Assembly: GCF_000308635.1 (NCBI RefSeq)
Contig: NZ_BAGD01000132.1
Coordinates: 1-64,000, forward strand
DNA length: 64,000 nt
Direction of reading: 5' to 3'
DNA from: Nocardia otitidiscaviarum NBRC 14405
Lineage (GTDB): Bacteria > Actinomycetota > Actinomycetes > Mycobacteriales > Mycobacteriaceae
Both the position numbers and the translations under genes were made by a program. Below are positions 38,716-47,720 of the stretch, piece after piece; position 1 is the stretch's first letter; every line of letters starts with the position of its first letter. The notes under the pieces were generated by a model. That model saw only the letters and a list, made by a program, of their open reading frames with translations. It did no database searches and was not told the DNA's origin.

Positions 38716-41700
38716 ACTGACCTCCGCTGATTCCGCCGAGACCGGTCTATCCGACCGGTCCCCGGCCACCGCACCGCTGGGTCGGCGCTGGCTGATCGGC
38801 ACGGTGCTCGCCGCCTTCCTGCTGACCTTCCTGCAGGCCCCCGGCCAGACCGTCGCCGACACCAAATACGACCTGGCGCAGAACCCGCTCGGCTTCCTCG
38901 CCCGCGCCGCCCACCTGTGGAGCTCCCAGGCACCCATGGGACAGGTGCAGAACCAGGCGTACGGGTACTTCTTTCCGCACGGGGCGTTCTTCTCCCTCGG
39001 GCACTGGCTCGGCCTGCCCGCCTGGGTGACCCAGCGCATCTGGTGGGCGCTGCTGCTGCTCGCCGGCTTCTGGGGCATCGTCCGCCTCTGCGAAACCCTC
39101 GGCATCGGCAGCCGCGGCTCCCGCGTCATCGCCGCCACCGCCTTCGCCCTCTCCCCCCGCGTGCTGACCACCCTCGGCTCGATCTCATCGGAAACCCTCC
39201 CGATGATGCTCGCGCCCTGGGTCCTACTGGCTCCCGCCGCCCTCGGTGCGGCACTGATCCGCCGCCGAACAGCCGCACCCGAACAACCCACGCACGAAGG
39301 GCGAGGCACGACACCGCCCAGCCCCATCCCGTGGCGCGGCGTAACCTCCCCCGCCGCCAGCGCGTTCGCCCTGGCCCTCATGGGCTCGGTCAACGCCGTC
39401 GCCACGGCCGCCGCCTTCCTCCCCGCCGCGCTGTGGTGGGCCTCCTACCGGCCCAATGCGCTGTGGTGGCGCTTCACCCGCGCCTGGATTCCGCTGCTGG
39501 CTCTCGCCACCTGCTGGTGGGTCGTTCCGTTGCTGCTGCTCGGCCGGGTGAGCCCGCCGTTCCTGGACTACATCGAGTCCGCCGGGGTGACCACCCAGTG
39601 GGCCTCCCTGGCGGAGGTGCTGCGCGGCACCGACAGCTGGACCCCCTTCGTCTCCCCCGAGCGCATCGCCGGTGCGGTGCTGGTGACCCAGCCCGCCGCC
39701 GTGCTCGCCACCGGCATGCTCGCCGCCGCGGGCATGGCCGGACTCGCCCTGCGTTCCATGCCCTGGCGCGGCCGTTTCGTCCTGATCCTGTGCGTGGGCC
39801 TGGTCGGCATCTGCGCCGGATACGTCGGGCAGTTGGGCGGGCCGTTCGCCGAACAGGTACGGCTGTTCCTGGATTCCGGCGGCGCACCGCTGCGCAATGT
39901 GCACAAACTGGAACCGCTCATCCGCATACCGCTGGTGGTCGGCCTGGCACACCTGCTGAGCCGGGTGCCGCTGCCCGCGTCGGTTCCGATGCCGGTGTGG
40001 CGCAAAGCCTTCGCCCATCCCGAACGGCACCGCATGGTGGCGGTGACGGCGCTCGTGCTCACCGCCCTGGCGCTGTCCACCTCGCTGGCGTGGACCGGGA
40101 AGCTGGCCCCGCGCGGCGCCTACGACGAGGTGCCGGGTTACTGGAAGCAGACCGCGCAATGGTTGGCGCACAATGCCTCCGACACCCGCGCACTGGTGGT
40201 GCCCGGTGCGCCGTTCGGCAGCCAGGTGTGGGGCCTGACCCGCGACGAACCACTCCAGGCCCTGGCGAGCACCCCGTGGGCGGTCCGGGACGCGGTGCCG
40301 CTCAATCCCCCCGGCGCCATCCGCGCCATGGATTCGGTGCAGCGTCTCATCGCCGACGGGCGACCGTCGGCGGGACTCGCGGCCACGCTGGCCGAGCAGG
40401 GCATCGGTGTGCTGGTGCTGCGCAACGATCTCGATCCGGAGACCTCGCGCTCGACGCGACCCATGCTGGCGCACCAGGCGATCGAGGGCTCGCCGGGACT
40501 GCGCAAGGTGGCGGAGTTCGGCGATCCCGTGGACACCAACGGGAAGACCGACGGCCTGGTCTCCGACGGGGATCTGCGGCCGGGCTATCCGGCCGTCGAG
40601 ATCTACCGCGTGCAGCCGCGGCCGGTGGGCACGCCCGCCGACATCACCAGTGGGACAGGCGCGCCGGAGTCCTTCCCGGGCGCGTACGAGGTGCCGTTGG
40701 ACGGTGTGCCCGTGGTGCAGGGCGGTCCGGAGGTCCTGGAGCGGCTGGCCCGCGATCCCGGTATCCCCGCCGGACCGACACTGCTGGCCGCCGATGCGGA
40801 GCGGGCCGGACTGCCCATCGAGGCGGTCACCGTCACCGATACCCCCATGGCCCGGGAGACCGATTTCGGGCGCGTCGACAACCACAGCTCGGCCGTGCGC
40901 GCGGAGGGCGATCCGCGACGGACCTTCAACCTGGTACCCGACTATCCGGTGCCCGGCGCGCAGCTGGTGCGCGGGGAGTGGTCGGGGGCCACGATCACGG
41001 TCTCCAGTTCGGCGGGCGACGCCACCCAGCTCGGCGGCGCCGCGCCCGGCAGCTCCACCGCCGCGGTGGTCGACGGCGATCCGGCCACCGGCTGGCTGAG
41101 CAACGGCACCCAGACCGCCATCGGCCAGTGGCTGCGACTCGATCTGGACGAACCGATCGACGCGGGCGCACTGCGGGTGACCACCAGCCGGGCCGCCATC
41201 GGTTCGCCGGTGAAGTGGCTGGAGGTGGCGACGGCCCGCGGCACGGTGTCCGCACGTGTCGCCGAGCCCGGTACGCCGGTGAACATCTCACTTCCGCCGG
41301 GACGGACACAGTGGGTCAAGATCACCGCACGGCAGACCGAGAACGGCTCGGGCGGTGGGCAGTTCGGCATCAGCGAACTCACCCTCGACGACTACGGTCG
41401 GCGCGACGATCCCGTGCGGGTGGACATCCAGCATCGCATCGTGCTGCCGCCCACCCCGGCGGGCGCCTGGATAGACGGCTGGCGTCTCGGCCAGGAATTC
41501 CCCGGCCGCAGCGCCTGTTTCGACGCACCGGACCGGATTCGATGCAGTAAGGCACTGGCGCTGGCCGCCGAGGAGCCCGGCGTGTTCGAGCGCATGCTCT
41601 CGGTGCCCGAACCGCTGGCCGTATCGCCCGAGCTGATGGTCCGCACCCGGCCCGGACCCGCGCTGGAGCGGCTGCTCTCCGATCCGACCCGCCCCGTCGC

Positions 41701-43138
41701 CCGCGGGCGCGCCGATGTGGCCGATCCGCGGGGCGCGGCCGTGGCGGCCACCGACGGCGATCCCCGCACCAGCTGGGTCGCGCCGGAGACCACGGTACGA
41801 AATATCTTGGGGCCCAAGCCGACCCTGGTCATCGAACTGCCCGAGCCGACCCTGGTGACGGGCATCGCCATCACACCGTCACCGGGCGAACTGCCCGCCC
41901 ATCCGACCTCGGTATCGGTGAATCTCGGTGACGGGCCGCAGATCCGCGAGGTGGATCCCGAGTCCGGCGTCACCTCCCGCGTCGACCTGCATCCGCACGT
42001 CACCGACCGCATCGAACTCAGCATCCACACCTGGGATACGGTGCTCGACCGCACCGCACTGGGTTTCGCGCAGGAACAGCCGCCCGGCCTGGCGGAGGTC
42101 GCCGTCCTCGGCCCCGACTACCCGGCCGCCGCCGACCCCGGCACACCGATCACCGTGGACTGCGCCAACGGCCCGACCATCGCCGTCGCCGGCCGCACCC
42201 TGCACACCTCGGTGACCGGCACGATCGACGAGTTACGTTCCGGCGCACCGCTGCCCGCCCGCCTGTGCACCCCCGAGGAAGTGACCGCCGCCGCGCCCGA
42301 CCTACCGGTCGACGACGACTGGGACCGCACCGGCGGCGACCTGGTCGGCCTACCCGCCGGACAGGTGGACGTGACGGTCGCGCCGACCGAACTCTTCACC
42401 GTCGACGAACTGCGCCTGAACCGCGCCGCGCTGGGCGGCTCGCACGCGCCGGCAACGGAAGAGAGCGCGACAGCCGCCCCCACTCCGCCTCCGGCCGCCT
42501 TCGCGCCTCCCGTCGGTGTCCGCGCCGCCCCCGGCACGCGTCTGCTGGTGCTGCCGCTCAGCACGAATGTGGGCTGGGAGGCGCATACCGCCGACGGCAC
42601 CGCGCTCGAGCCGGTGGTGATCGACGGCTGGCAGCAGGCCTGGCTGGTCCCCGCGGATACAGAGGGGCCCATCACCGTCTCCTTCCCCGCCGACCGCTGG
42701 TACCGCCTCGCGATCTTCGGCGGACTGGTCCTGCTGGTGCCGCTGTCGGTCCTCGCGCTGTTCGGGTCGCGGCTGCGCCGACTGCGCGCGCATCGGGCTG
42801 TGGACAACGCCCCGCCCATGATCGCCCCCCGCCCCTGGCAGAGCCGGACCGTGGGCGCCCTGGGGATCGCGGCCGTCGCCGGGCTGATCTCCGGACCGGT
42901 CGGAATCGCCCTCGGCGCAGCGGCTCTCATCGCCGACCGGCTCCGCCCACGCCATTGGGACCGCATCCTCGTCACGCTGGCGGCTGGCGGCACCGCCGTC
43001 TCCGCCGCCGCGCTCTCCACCGGCCCCTGGCGCTCCCCCGAGACCTACATGGGCGGCTCCCTCTGGACCCAACTCCCCGCCCTCGTCGCCGTCATCGCCG
43101 TCGCCGTCGCCGCCCTCCCCCCGCGCCACCCCCGCTGA
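38669..43138 (+). CDS. aftD: Alpha-(1->3)-arabinofuranosyltransferase AftD
   Basis: 1489 residues, a GT-C membrane enzyme using decaprenyl-phospho-arabinose to branch the D-arabinan of arabinogalactan and lipoarabinomannan. It begins with a TM helix (LIGTVLAAFLLTFLQAPG), then the donor-site loop DTKYDLAQNPLGFLARAAHL and about a dozen further helices to residue 480. A periplasmic region follows with two carbohydrate-binding discoidin-like modules (about 767-910 and 1010-1130, each with VVDGDPATGW or TDGDPRTSW). The last four helices lie after about 1345. It matches Rv0236c in order and size. ATG 38669 lies inside the DUF2613 gene; no other in-frame start precedes the first helix. Confidence 0.96.
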   Translation: MPRARCSTTSSTAHAELTSADSAETGLSDRSPATAPLGRRWLIGTVLAAFLLTFLQAPGQTVADTKYDLAQNPLGFLARAAHLWSSQAPMGQVQNQAYGYFFPHGAFFSLGHWLGLPAWVTQRIWWALLLLAGFWGIVRLCETLGIGSRGSRVIAATAFALSPRVLTTLGSISSETLPMMLAPWVLLAPAALGAALIRRRTAAPEQPTHEGRGTTPPSPIPWRGVTSPAASAFALALMGSVNAVATAAAFLPAALWWASYRPNALWWRFTRAWIPLLALATCWWVVPLLLLGRVSPPFLDYIESAGVTTQWASLAEVLRGTDSWTPFVSPERIAGAVLVTQPAAVLATGMLAAAGMAGLALRSMPWRGRFVLILCVGLVGICAGYVGQLGGPFAEQVRLFLDSGGAPLRNVHKLEPLIRIPLVVGLAHLLSRVPLPASVPMPVWRKAFAHPERHRMVAVTALVLTALALSTSLAWTGKLAPRGAYDEVPGYWKQTAQWLAHNASDTRALVVPGAPFGSQVWGLTRDEPLQALASTPWAVRDAVPLNPPGAIRAMDSVQRLIADGRPSAGLAATLAEQGIGVLVLRNDLDPETSRSTRPMLAHQAIEGSPGLRKVAEFGDPVDTNGKTDGLVSDGDLRPGYPAVEIYRVQPRPVGTPADITSGTGAPESFPGAYEVPLDGVPVVQGGPEVLERLARDPGIPAGPTLLAADAERAGLPIEAVTVTDTPMARETDFGRVDNHSSAVRAEGDPRRTFNLVPDYPVPGAQLVRGEWSGATITVSSSAGDATQLGGAAPGSSTAAVVDGDPATGWLSNGTQTAIGQWLRLDLDEPIDAGALRVTTSRAAIGSPVKWLEVATARGTVSARVAEPGTPVNISLPPGRTQWVKITARQTENGSGGGQFGISELTLDDYGRRDDPVRVDIQHRIVLPPTPAGAWIDGWRLGQEFPGRSACFDAPDRIRCSKALALAAEEPGVFERMLSVPEPLAVSPELMVRTRPGPALERLLSDPTRPVARGRADVADPRGAAVAATDGDPRTSWVAPETTVRNILGPKPTLVIELPEPTLVTGIAITPSPGELPAHPTSVSVNLGDGPQIREVDPESGVTSRVDLHPHVTDRIELSIHTWDTVLDRTALGFAQEQPPGLAEVAVLGPDYPAAADPGTPITVDCANGPTIAVAGRTLHTSVTGTIDELRSGAPLPARLCTPEEVTAAAPDLPVDDDWDRTGGDLVGLPAGQVDVTVAPTELFTVDELRLNRAALGGSHAPATEESATAAPTPPPAAFAPPVGVRAAPGTRLLVLPLSTNVGWEAHTADGTALEPVVIDGWQQAWLVPADTEGPITVSFPADRWYRLAIFGGLVLLVPLSVLALFGSRLRRLRAHRAVDNAPPMIAPRPWQSRTVGALGIAAVAGLISGPVGIALGAAALIADRLRPRHWDRILVTLAAGGTAVSAAALSTGPWRSPETYMGGSLWTQLPALVAVIAVAVAALPPRHPR

Positions 43139-43141
43139 CAG

Positions 43142-43202
43142 ATCGAGGGGGAACCGGTAGCGGCATCGCCCGAGAGGTCCCCGCCACCAGTTCCCCCTCG
43201 AT
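43142..43202. terminator. Bidirectional terminator between aftD and the acyltransferase
   Basis: A 22-bp arm at 43142-43163 pairs with 43181-43202 with only two mismatches (13 contiguous pairs at the base), between two convergent stop codons. Confidence 0.75.
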
Positions 43203-43204
43203 GC

Positions 43205-44614
43205 TCAGCCGAAGCGGCGCGCCCAGCGGCGGACGGGTTCTTCGATGAGGGCGTAGCTGGCGGCGGCCAGGGGGAGGGTGAGGGCGATGGTGAGGGCGAG
43301 GACCTGGGGGAAGTCGCCGCTGAAGGGGACGATGGCGAAGACCGGGAAGACGATGGAGAGTACGGCCAGGTGCCAGAGGAAGACGCCGTAGGACCAGCGG
43401 CCGAGCATGGCGGCGGTGCGGCTCTCCAGCCAGCGGTGGCGGATATCGGGGCGCAGTACCAGGGGGGCGAGCAGGGTGAAGCCGATGATCGCACCGAAGG
43501 CCATCTTCAGGACGTACTGCCAGGGCGCACCCCGGGTGAGTCCGGGCAGGCCGCCCAGATCGGTGGCCGAGAGCAGTAACGCCACCAGCGCGATCGTCCA
43601 CAAGATCCACGGATTTCCGGCGAGGCGGCGCAGCCGCGGCACCGCCAGGTCGGAGAGTTCGGCCAGCAGCATGCCCGCGGCGAACCACGGCAGGTAACCG
43701 GGCAGCCAGTTGTCCGAGTTGATGGCGTCCGGGGTCGGCACCGGGATGAGATTCCAGGTCAGACACAGCGTTCCGAATGCCAGCAGCACCGGCACCCGCC
43801 AGCGTGCCCGGTCTCCGCGCAGCCACGCCACCGCGACGGCCAGCAGCGGCAGCAGCAGGTAGAACGCCATCTCCACCGACAGACTCCACATCTGGGTGAG
43901 TCCGTCGGTCAGGGTGAGCGGCACGAATACCTGCACCAGACCGAGATTCGCCAGCCACACCCGGAATCCGGCGGTGCTCGCGGCGGTCGGCAGCAGGATC
44001 AGCACCGCGCAGACCACCGCCCAGTAGGCGGGCAGGATGCGGGCGGCGCGGTGCAGCAGGTACCGCCCGGCGGTGGGTGCGGTGCCGAGTCCGCGCGCGG
44101 CGGCGGCGTGAGGACGCCAGAGCAGGAATCCCGACAGTGCGAAGAACACCGCGACGGCCATGTCGAACCGCTCCAGCACGCGTCCCACCATTGGCAAACT
44201 GGTCGCCCCGGTCTGGAATGCCACGTGCGTGACCACCACCCCGAGCGCCGCCATCCCGCGCATGCCCTCCAGGGCGGGCAGGAATCCGGCGGGCCGCCTC
44301 GGGAATTCGGTCGAGGCCGCACCGGGTTCGCTGGCCACGTTCGCGGCGCGCTCGACCGCGTCCCTCTCGATTCCACTCGCCGCGGCGTCGCCGTGTCGCG
44401 GTGCCATAGCGAAAGCGGATGATGTCGCGGCCATCGAACCGGTGTCGGACGCGGTGGTCGCTTCGGTGGAATCGTCGCGCGGCGGGGCGGAGATGTCCGC
44501 GCCCGCTCCGGCGGGTGCGGAATTCGACTCGATTGCGCCCGCTACCTCGGCGGATTCGGTTCCTTCACCGACCGGTCGGGGGGGTTCGGAGGACGGGTGC
44601 AGGGTCGTGGTCAT
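43205..44614 (-). CDS. Acyltransferase 3-family membrane protein (Rv0228-like)
   Basis: 469 residues. About 110 residues of Ala/Ser/Glu-rich N-terminal sequence precede ten or so TM helices. Family landmarks are FLPALEGMRGMAALGVVVTHVAF with the conserved His, FDMAVAVFFALSGFLLWRPH, RRAARILPAYWAV and QMWSLSVEMAFYLLLPLLA. These proteins O-acylate envelope glycans or lipids. In M. tuberculosis the counterpart Rv0228 adjoins Rv0227c (DUF3068), as here. The donor and acceptor are unknown. Confidence 0.92.
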   Translation of the reverse strand: MTTTLHPSSEPPRPVGEGTESAEVAGAIESNSAPAGAGADISAPPRDDSTEATTASDTGSMAATSSAFAMAPRHGDAAASGIERDAVERAANVASEPGAASTEFPRRPAGFLPALEGMRGMAALGVVVTHVAFQTGATSLPMVGRVLERFDMAVAVFFALSGFLLWRPHAAAARGLGTAPTAGRYLLHRAARILPAYWAVVCAVLILLPTAASTAGFRVWLANLGLVQVFVPLTLTDGLTQMWSLSVEMAFYLLLPLLAVAVAWLRGDRARWRVPVLLAFGTLCLTWNLIPVPTPDAINSDNWLPGYLPWFAAGMLLAELSDLAVPRLRRLAGNPWILWTIALVALLLSATDLGGLPGLTRGAPWQYVLKMAFGAIIGFTLLAPLVLRPDIRHRWLESRTAAMLGRWSYGVFLWHLAVLSIVFPVFAIVPFSGDFPQVLALTIALTLPLAAASYALIEEPVRRWARRFG

Positions 44615-44803
44615 CGCGATCCAGTGTGCCTTGTCTGGCCTGATGTGAGCACTCCGTGTTTGACTTGGGGCCGTTTCGCGGGGATTTCCGGCCTCGGCGC
44701 AGCGTAAGGGCAGACCGGACTGTTAGTGTCGGGGCTCACGCGTGCTGCGCGGCGACCGCAGTACCGCGCCGGAACGACCTGTTCGACGACGAGGAGAACC
44801 TGC

Positions 44804-45961
44804 ATGGCACTGAGTGCCGGTACCAGAAGGACAGTAGCCTGCCTACTCGTGGGGTTGGGCGCGATGCTGCTCGTCGCCGCGGTGATGATCCCCACCTATA
44901 CGGTCAACCAGCTCGCCAAGACGCCGCTCGACCTGGAGATCACCACTGTCGCGACCAATGGACCCGAGAACGCCGGTGAGGTCCTCGACGCCAAGTCGCT
45001 GACCTCCCCCGAGGGCGCGGCGAAGGTCGACACCAATGTGCCGCTGTTCTCGCAGCGCTTCCTGACCATCGAGGAGCCGGTCAGCGCGGAGATCCTGACC
45101 ATCCAGGCCGGTCAGACCCTGCGCCGCACCGACAAGCAGGGCGACACCGGCCTGCTGACGGCGTCCATCGACCGCGTCACCGTGGACCGCAAGACCGGTA
45201 TGCCGGTCGACGAGGTCGACGGCGGCCCGAACGGCGCGATCGGCGCGACCGTGGACAAGAACGGTCAGACCGTGATGGACCCGGTCCAGCACACCGGTCT
45301 GCAGTACCGCTTCCCGATCGGCACCGAGAAGAAGACGTACCCGTACTTCGACGTCAACGCCCGGCAGACCTACGACATCAACTTCGTCGAGGAGACGGAG
45401 ATCAACAACACGAAGGTCTACCACTTCTCGCAGACGATCCCGCCCGTCGACCTCTCCACCGTGGTGAACTCGCCGACCAACAAGCTGAGCCTGCCCGCCG
45501 CCAAGTGGGGGCTGGAAGGCGAAGAGCCGGTCACCATGACCCGCTGGTACACCAACACCCGTGACGTGTGGGTGGAGCCGCAGACCGGCACCGTCATCAA
45601 GGGTGGCGAGAAGATCTACCAGTACTACGCGCGCAGCGCCGACAAGCCCGAAGTGACCGTGCTCAAGGGCGAACTGGTCTTCGACGAGAACACCATCGAA
45701 TCGCAGATCGCGGTCGCCAAGGAGAACACCGACAAGCTGGCCATGTACGGCCGCGTCATGCCGATCATCTTCGGTGTCCTGGGCGCCATCGCCCTGATCG
45801 CGGGTCTGGTGCTGGGCCTGCTCGGCGGCGGCAAGGATCCGGTGCGCCGCGGCGCGGCCCGCTCGGGTGCCGGTCCGCGGCCGGGTTCCGGTGACGCGTT
45901 CTCGGACGCGCCGACGCAGCAGATCGACATCGGCAAGATCGACACCGAGAAGAAACCCTGA
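44804..45961 (+). CDS. DUF3068 membrane-anchored envelope protein (Rv0227c-like)
   Basis: 385 residues. It has an N-terminal TM helix (about 8-28), a large extracytoplasmic domain with VTVDRKTGMPVDEVDGGP and a Tyr/Trp-rich stretch ending TRDVWVEPQTGTVIKGGEK, and a C-terminal TM helix (about 318-340). A basic tail ends in TQQIDIGKID. From memory, the M. smegmatis and C. glutamicum counterparts are needed for lipomannan/lipoarabinomannan maturation. ATG 44804 has GAGGAG at seven bases. It is divergent from the acyltransferase, and a strong hairpin follows. Confidence 0.92.
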   Translation: MALSAGTRRTVACLLVGLGAMLLVAAVMIPTYTVNQLAKTPLDLEITTVATNGPENAGEVLDAKSLTSPEGAAKVDTNVPLFSQRFLTIEEPVSAEILTIQAGQTLRRTDKQGDTGLLTASIDRVTVDRKTGMPVDEVDGGPNGAIGATVDKNGQTVMDPVQHTGLQYRFPIGTEKKTYPYFDVNARQTYDINFVEETEINNTKVYHFSQTIPPVDLSTVVNSPTNKLSLPAAKWGLEGEEPVTMTRWYTNTRDVWVEPQTGTVIKGGEKIYQYYARSADKPEVTVLKGELVFDENTIESQIAVAKENTDKLAMYGRVMPIIFGVLGAIALIAGLVLGLLGGGKDPVRRGAARSGAGPRPGSGDAFSDAPTQQIDIGKIDTEKKP

Positions 45962-45981
45962 TCTCGGACTGATCCCGTACC

Positions 45982-46016
45982 GGCGGCTCCCCACCTGCGA
46001 CAGGTGGGGAGCCGCC
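45982..46016. terminator. Bidirectional terminator hairpin
   Basis: A perfect 16-bp stem (45982-45997 with 46001-46016) and loop CGA, between the convergent DUF3068 and flippase-like genes. Confidence 0.85.
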
Positions 46017-46082
46017 GTCGTTCCGCGGGCCGTTGCCAGGGCGAAGAGGACAGCGAGGCCGCCCCTACGGAAGCCAGAATCG

Positions 46083-47360
46083 TCAGATGGAAGTCGTGAC
46101 CGGCTGCGGGCGGCGGGTCGCGCCCAGGGCGAGCGCGGCAATGACGGCGGTGGTGATCGCGGCGGTGGTGGTGGCGATGGTGATGAGGCCGAGAACCGAG
46201 TGGGCGAGGGTGAGCATGGCGGCCACCCCGGCGGCCAGACCCAGCCAGGTGAGGGCGGCGGGCGCGGTGCGGTCGGCCGCGATGGCGGAGAGCAGGGCGG
46301 CCTGCAATACCGCCAGCAGCGCCCCGTCGAGGGCGAACAGCCACAGCAGACCCTGTACCGGGGCGTAGTCCTGACCCGCGAACAGCGGGGCCAGCGGGGC
46401 GGCGACCGCCGCGCCCGCCACCGCGAGCACACCGATGGCAGACAGCACCGCGAGCGCGGAGCGCACCGCCTGCGCCGAATGCTGCGGCTGCGCCATCCGC
46501 GGATACAGCACCACACCCACCGCCTGCGGCAGCCAGAACGCGATCTTGGTAGCCACCGCGCCCAACGCGTACCGACCGGCATCATCGGTCTCCAGCACGA
46601 TCCGGGACACGATCAGATCCGCCGACGACAACGCCATGAGCGCGGCCTGCAACTGCGCCGCCCGCAGCACCGCCACCACCCCCGCCGATTCGGATTCGGC
46701 GGCAGTCGGCCACTGTGCTGCCCTTGCCGACGCCGGACGCGAGCCTGCGGACCGTACCCGCGCGGTCGGTTCGGTCACGGTATGCGCGCCCCCGGCGGCG
46801 AGGCGGGCCGAGACGGCGGCGACAGCGATACCGGCGGCGGCGGCCCACAGGGCCGCGGAGGTGCCGCCTCCGAGCGCGAGCACGATGATCGCGGGTGTCA
46901 CGCGGGCGACTCCCGCACCGCCGAGCACGGTGGCCAACTCGCGGAAGCGGCGCTGCCCCTGCAGAATCCCCTGTTCACCGGAGAGCAGGACCAGCACCGG
47001 CGCGGCACCGAGCGCGGCGGCCGACGCCCAGAAACCGACATCCAGCACCGTGCTCACCACCGGCACCAACACCACGGCCACGGCGGCGACCAGGGCCGCA
47101 CAGCGCCACCCGAGCCCGCGCGCGGCACCGATCCCCGCCCCGCGCACCACCTCCCGCGCCACCACGTTCTGCAGGGCCAGCGCAGGAACCGCGCACAGCA
47201 ACTGCACGGCCAGCAGGCTCGCGAACGGGCTGTATCCCGACACCCCCAACCACCGGCTGGCCAGCAATTGCAGCAGATAGCCCGCGACATTCGCCGTCAT
47301 GGCCCCGACCGTCACCAACGTCAGATCCGCGACAACAGGCAGACGGCGTACAGCGGACAC
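46083..47360 (-). CDS. MOP-superfamily polysaccharide flippase-like membrane protein
   Basis: 425 residues, about 12 TM helices, of the Wzx/MurJ-like type. VTVGAMTANVAGYLLQLLASRWLG at the start, GEQGILQGQRRFRELA after helix 4, and IVLETDDAGRYALGAVATKI and LPQAVGVVLYPRM in the second half fit the polysaccharide-transport family. A hydrophilic Ala/Ser/Arg loop interrupts the middle. GTG 47360 has GGGAG nine bases upstream; the open frame extends further but without membrane character. Divergent from the large membrane protein at 47721. It could flip a lipid-linked envelope sugar; the cargo is unknown. Confidence 0.85.
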   Translation of the reverse strand: MSAVRRLPVVADLTLVTVGAMTANVAGYLLQLLASRWLGVSGYSPFASLLAVQLLCAVPALALQNVVAREVVRGAGIGAARGLGWRCAALVAAVAVVLVPVVSTVLDVGFWASAAALGAAPVLVLLSGEQGILQGQRRFRELATVLGGAGVARVTPAIIVLALGGGTSAALWAAAAGIAVAAVSARLAAGGAHTVTEPTARVRSAGSRPASARAAQWPTAAESESAGVVAVLRAAQLQAALMALSSADLIVSRIVLETDDAGRYALGAVATKIAFWLPQAVGVVLYPRMAQPQHSAQAVRSALAVLSAIGVLAVAGAAVAAPLAPLFAGQDYAPVQGLLWLFALDGALLAVLQAALLSAIAADRTAPAALTWLGLAAGVAAMLTLAHSVLGLITIATTTAAITTAVIAALALGATRRPQPVTTSI

Positions 47361-47720
47361 ATCGGCAATGCTCCCACCCGCACGCCCACGACCCGCCCCC
47401 ACCCCGTCCGAAACCTGTGCAGGGCCCCACCGCGCGGAAGTGGCGAACGAGATCACCGGGTGCGACGGTTCGCCGCTGCTGCGGACCTCATGAGCGAGGT
47501 CGTCGGCCTCAGGGCGGGCGCGTACCGGCTCACTGCACGGCGGGACGGACGGGCGACCCGCTACGGGGGGCGACCGGCCGAGGTGACCGCCGAATCCACT
47601 GTTACCGCGAGGCCCCCGGGTGCAGTCGACACGACACGGGTGTTCGCGTTGGCGGCGCGGTACACGCCCGGGGATGGTTGCCCGCGTCGGACCCCGGGCG
47701 GTGAACGTAGGGTGCTGGGC
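47361..47720. other. Divergent intergenic region, 360 bp
   Basis: This separates the flippase-like gene from the large membrane protein gene. Frames are open here but show no protein-like composition, and I see no repeat. Confidence 0.4.

Noticed and set aside
45867..47720. Large membrane protein extended upstream to 1365 residues
   Set aside because: The extension is antisense to the flippase-like gene and lacks any fold; protein-like sequence begins at about 47721.
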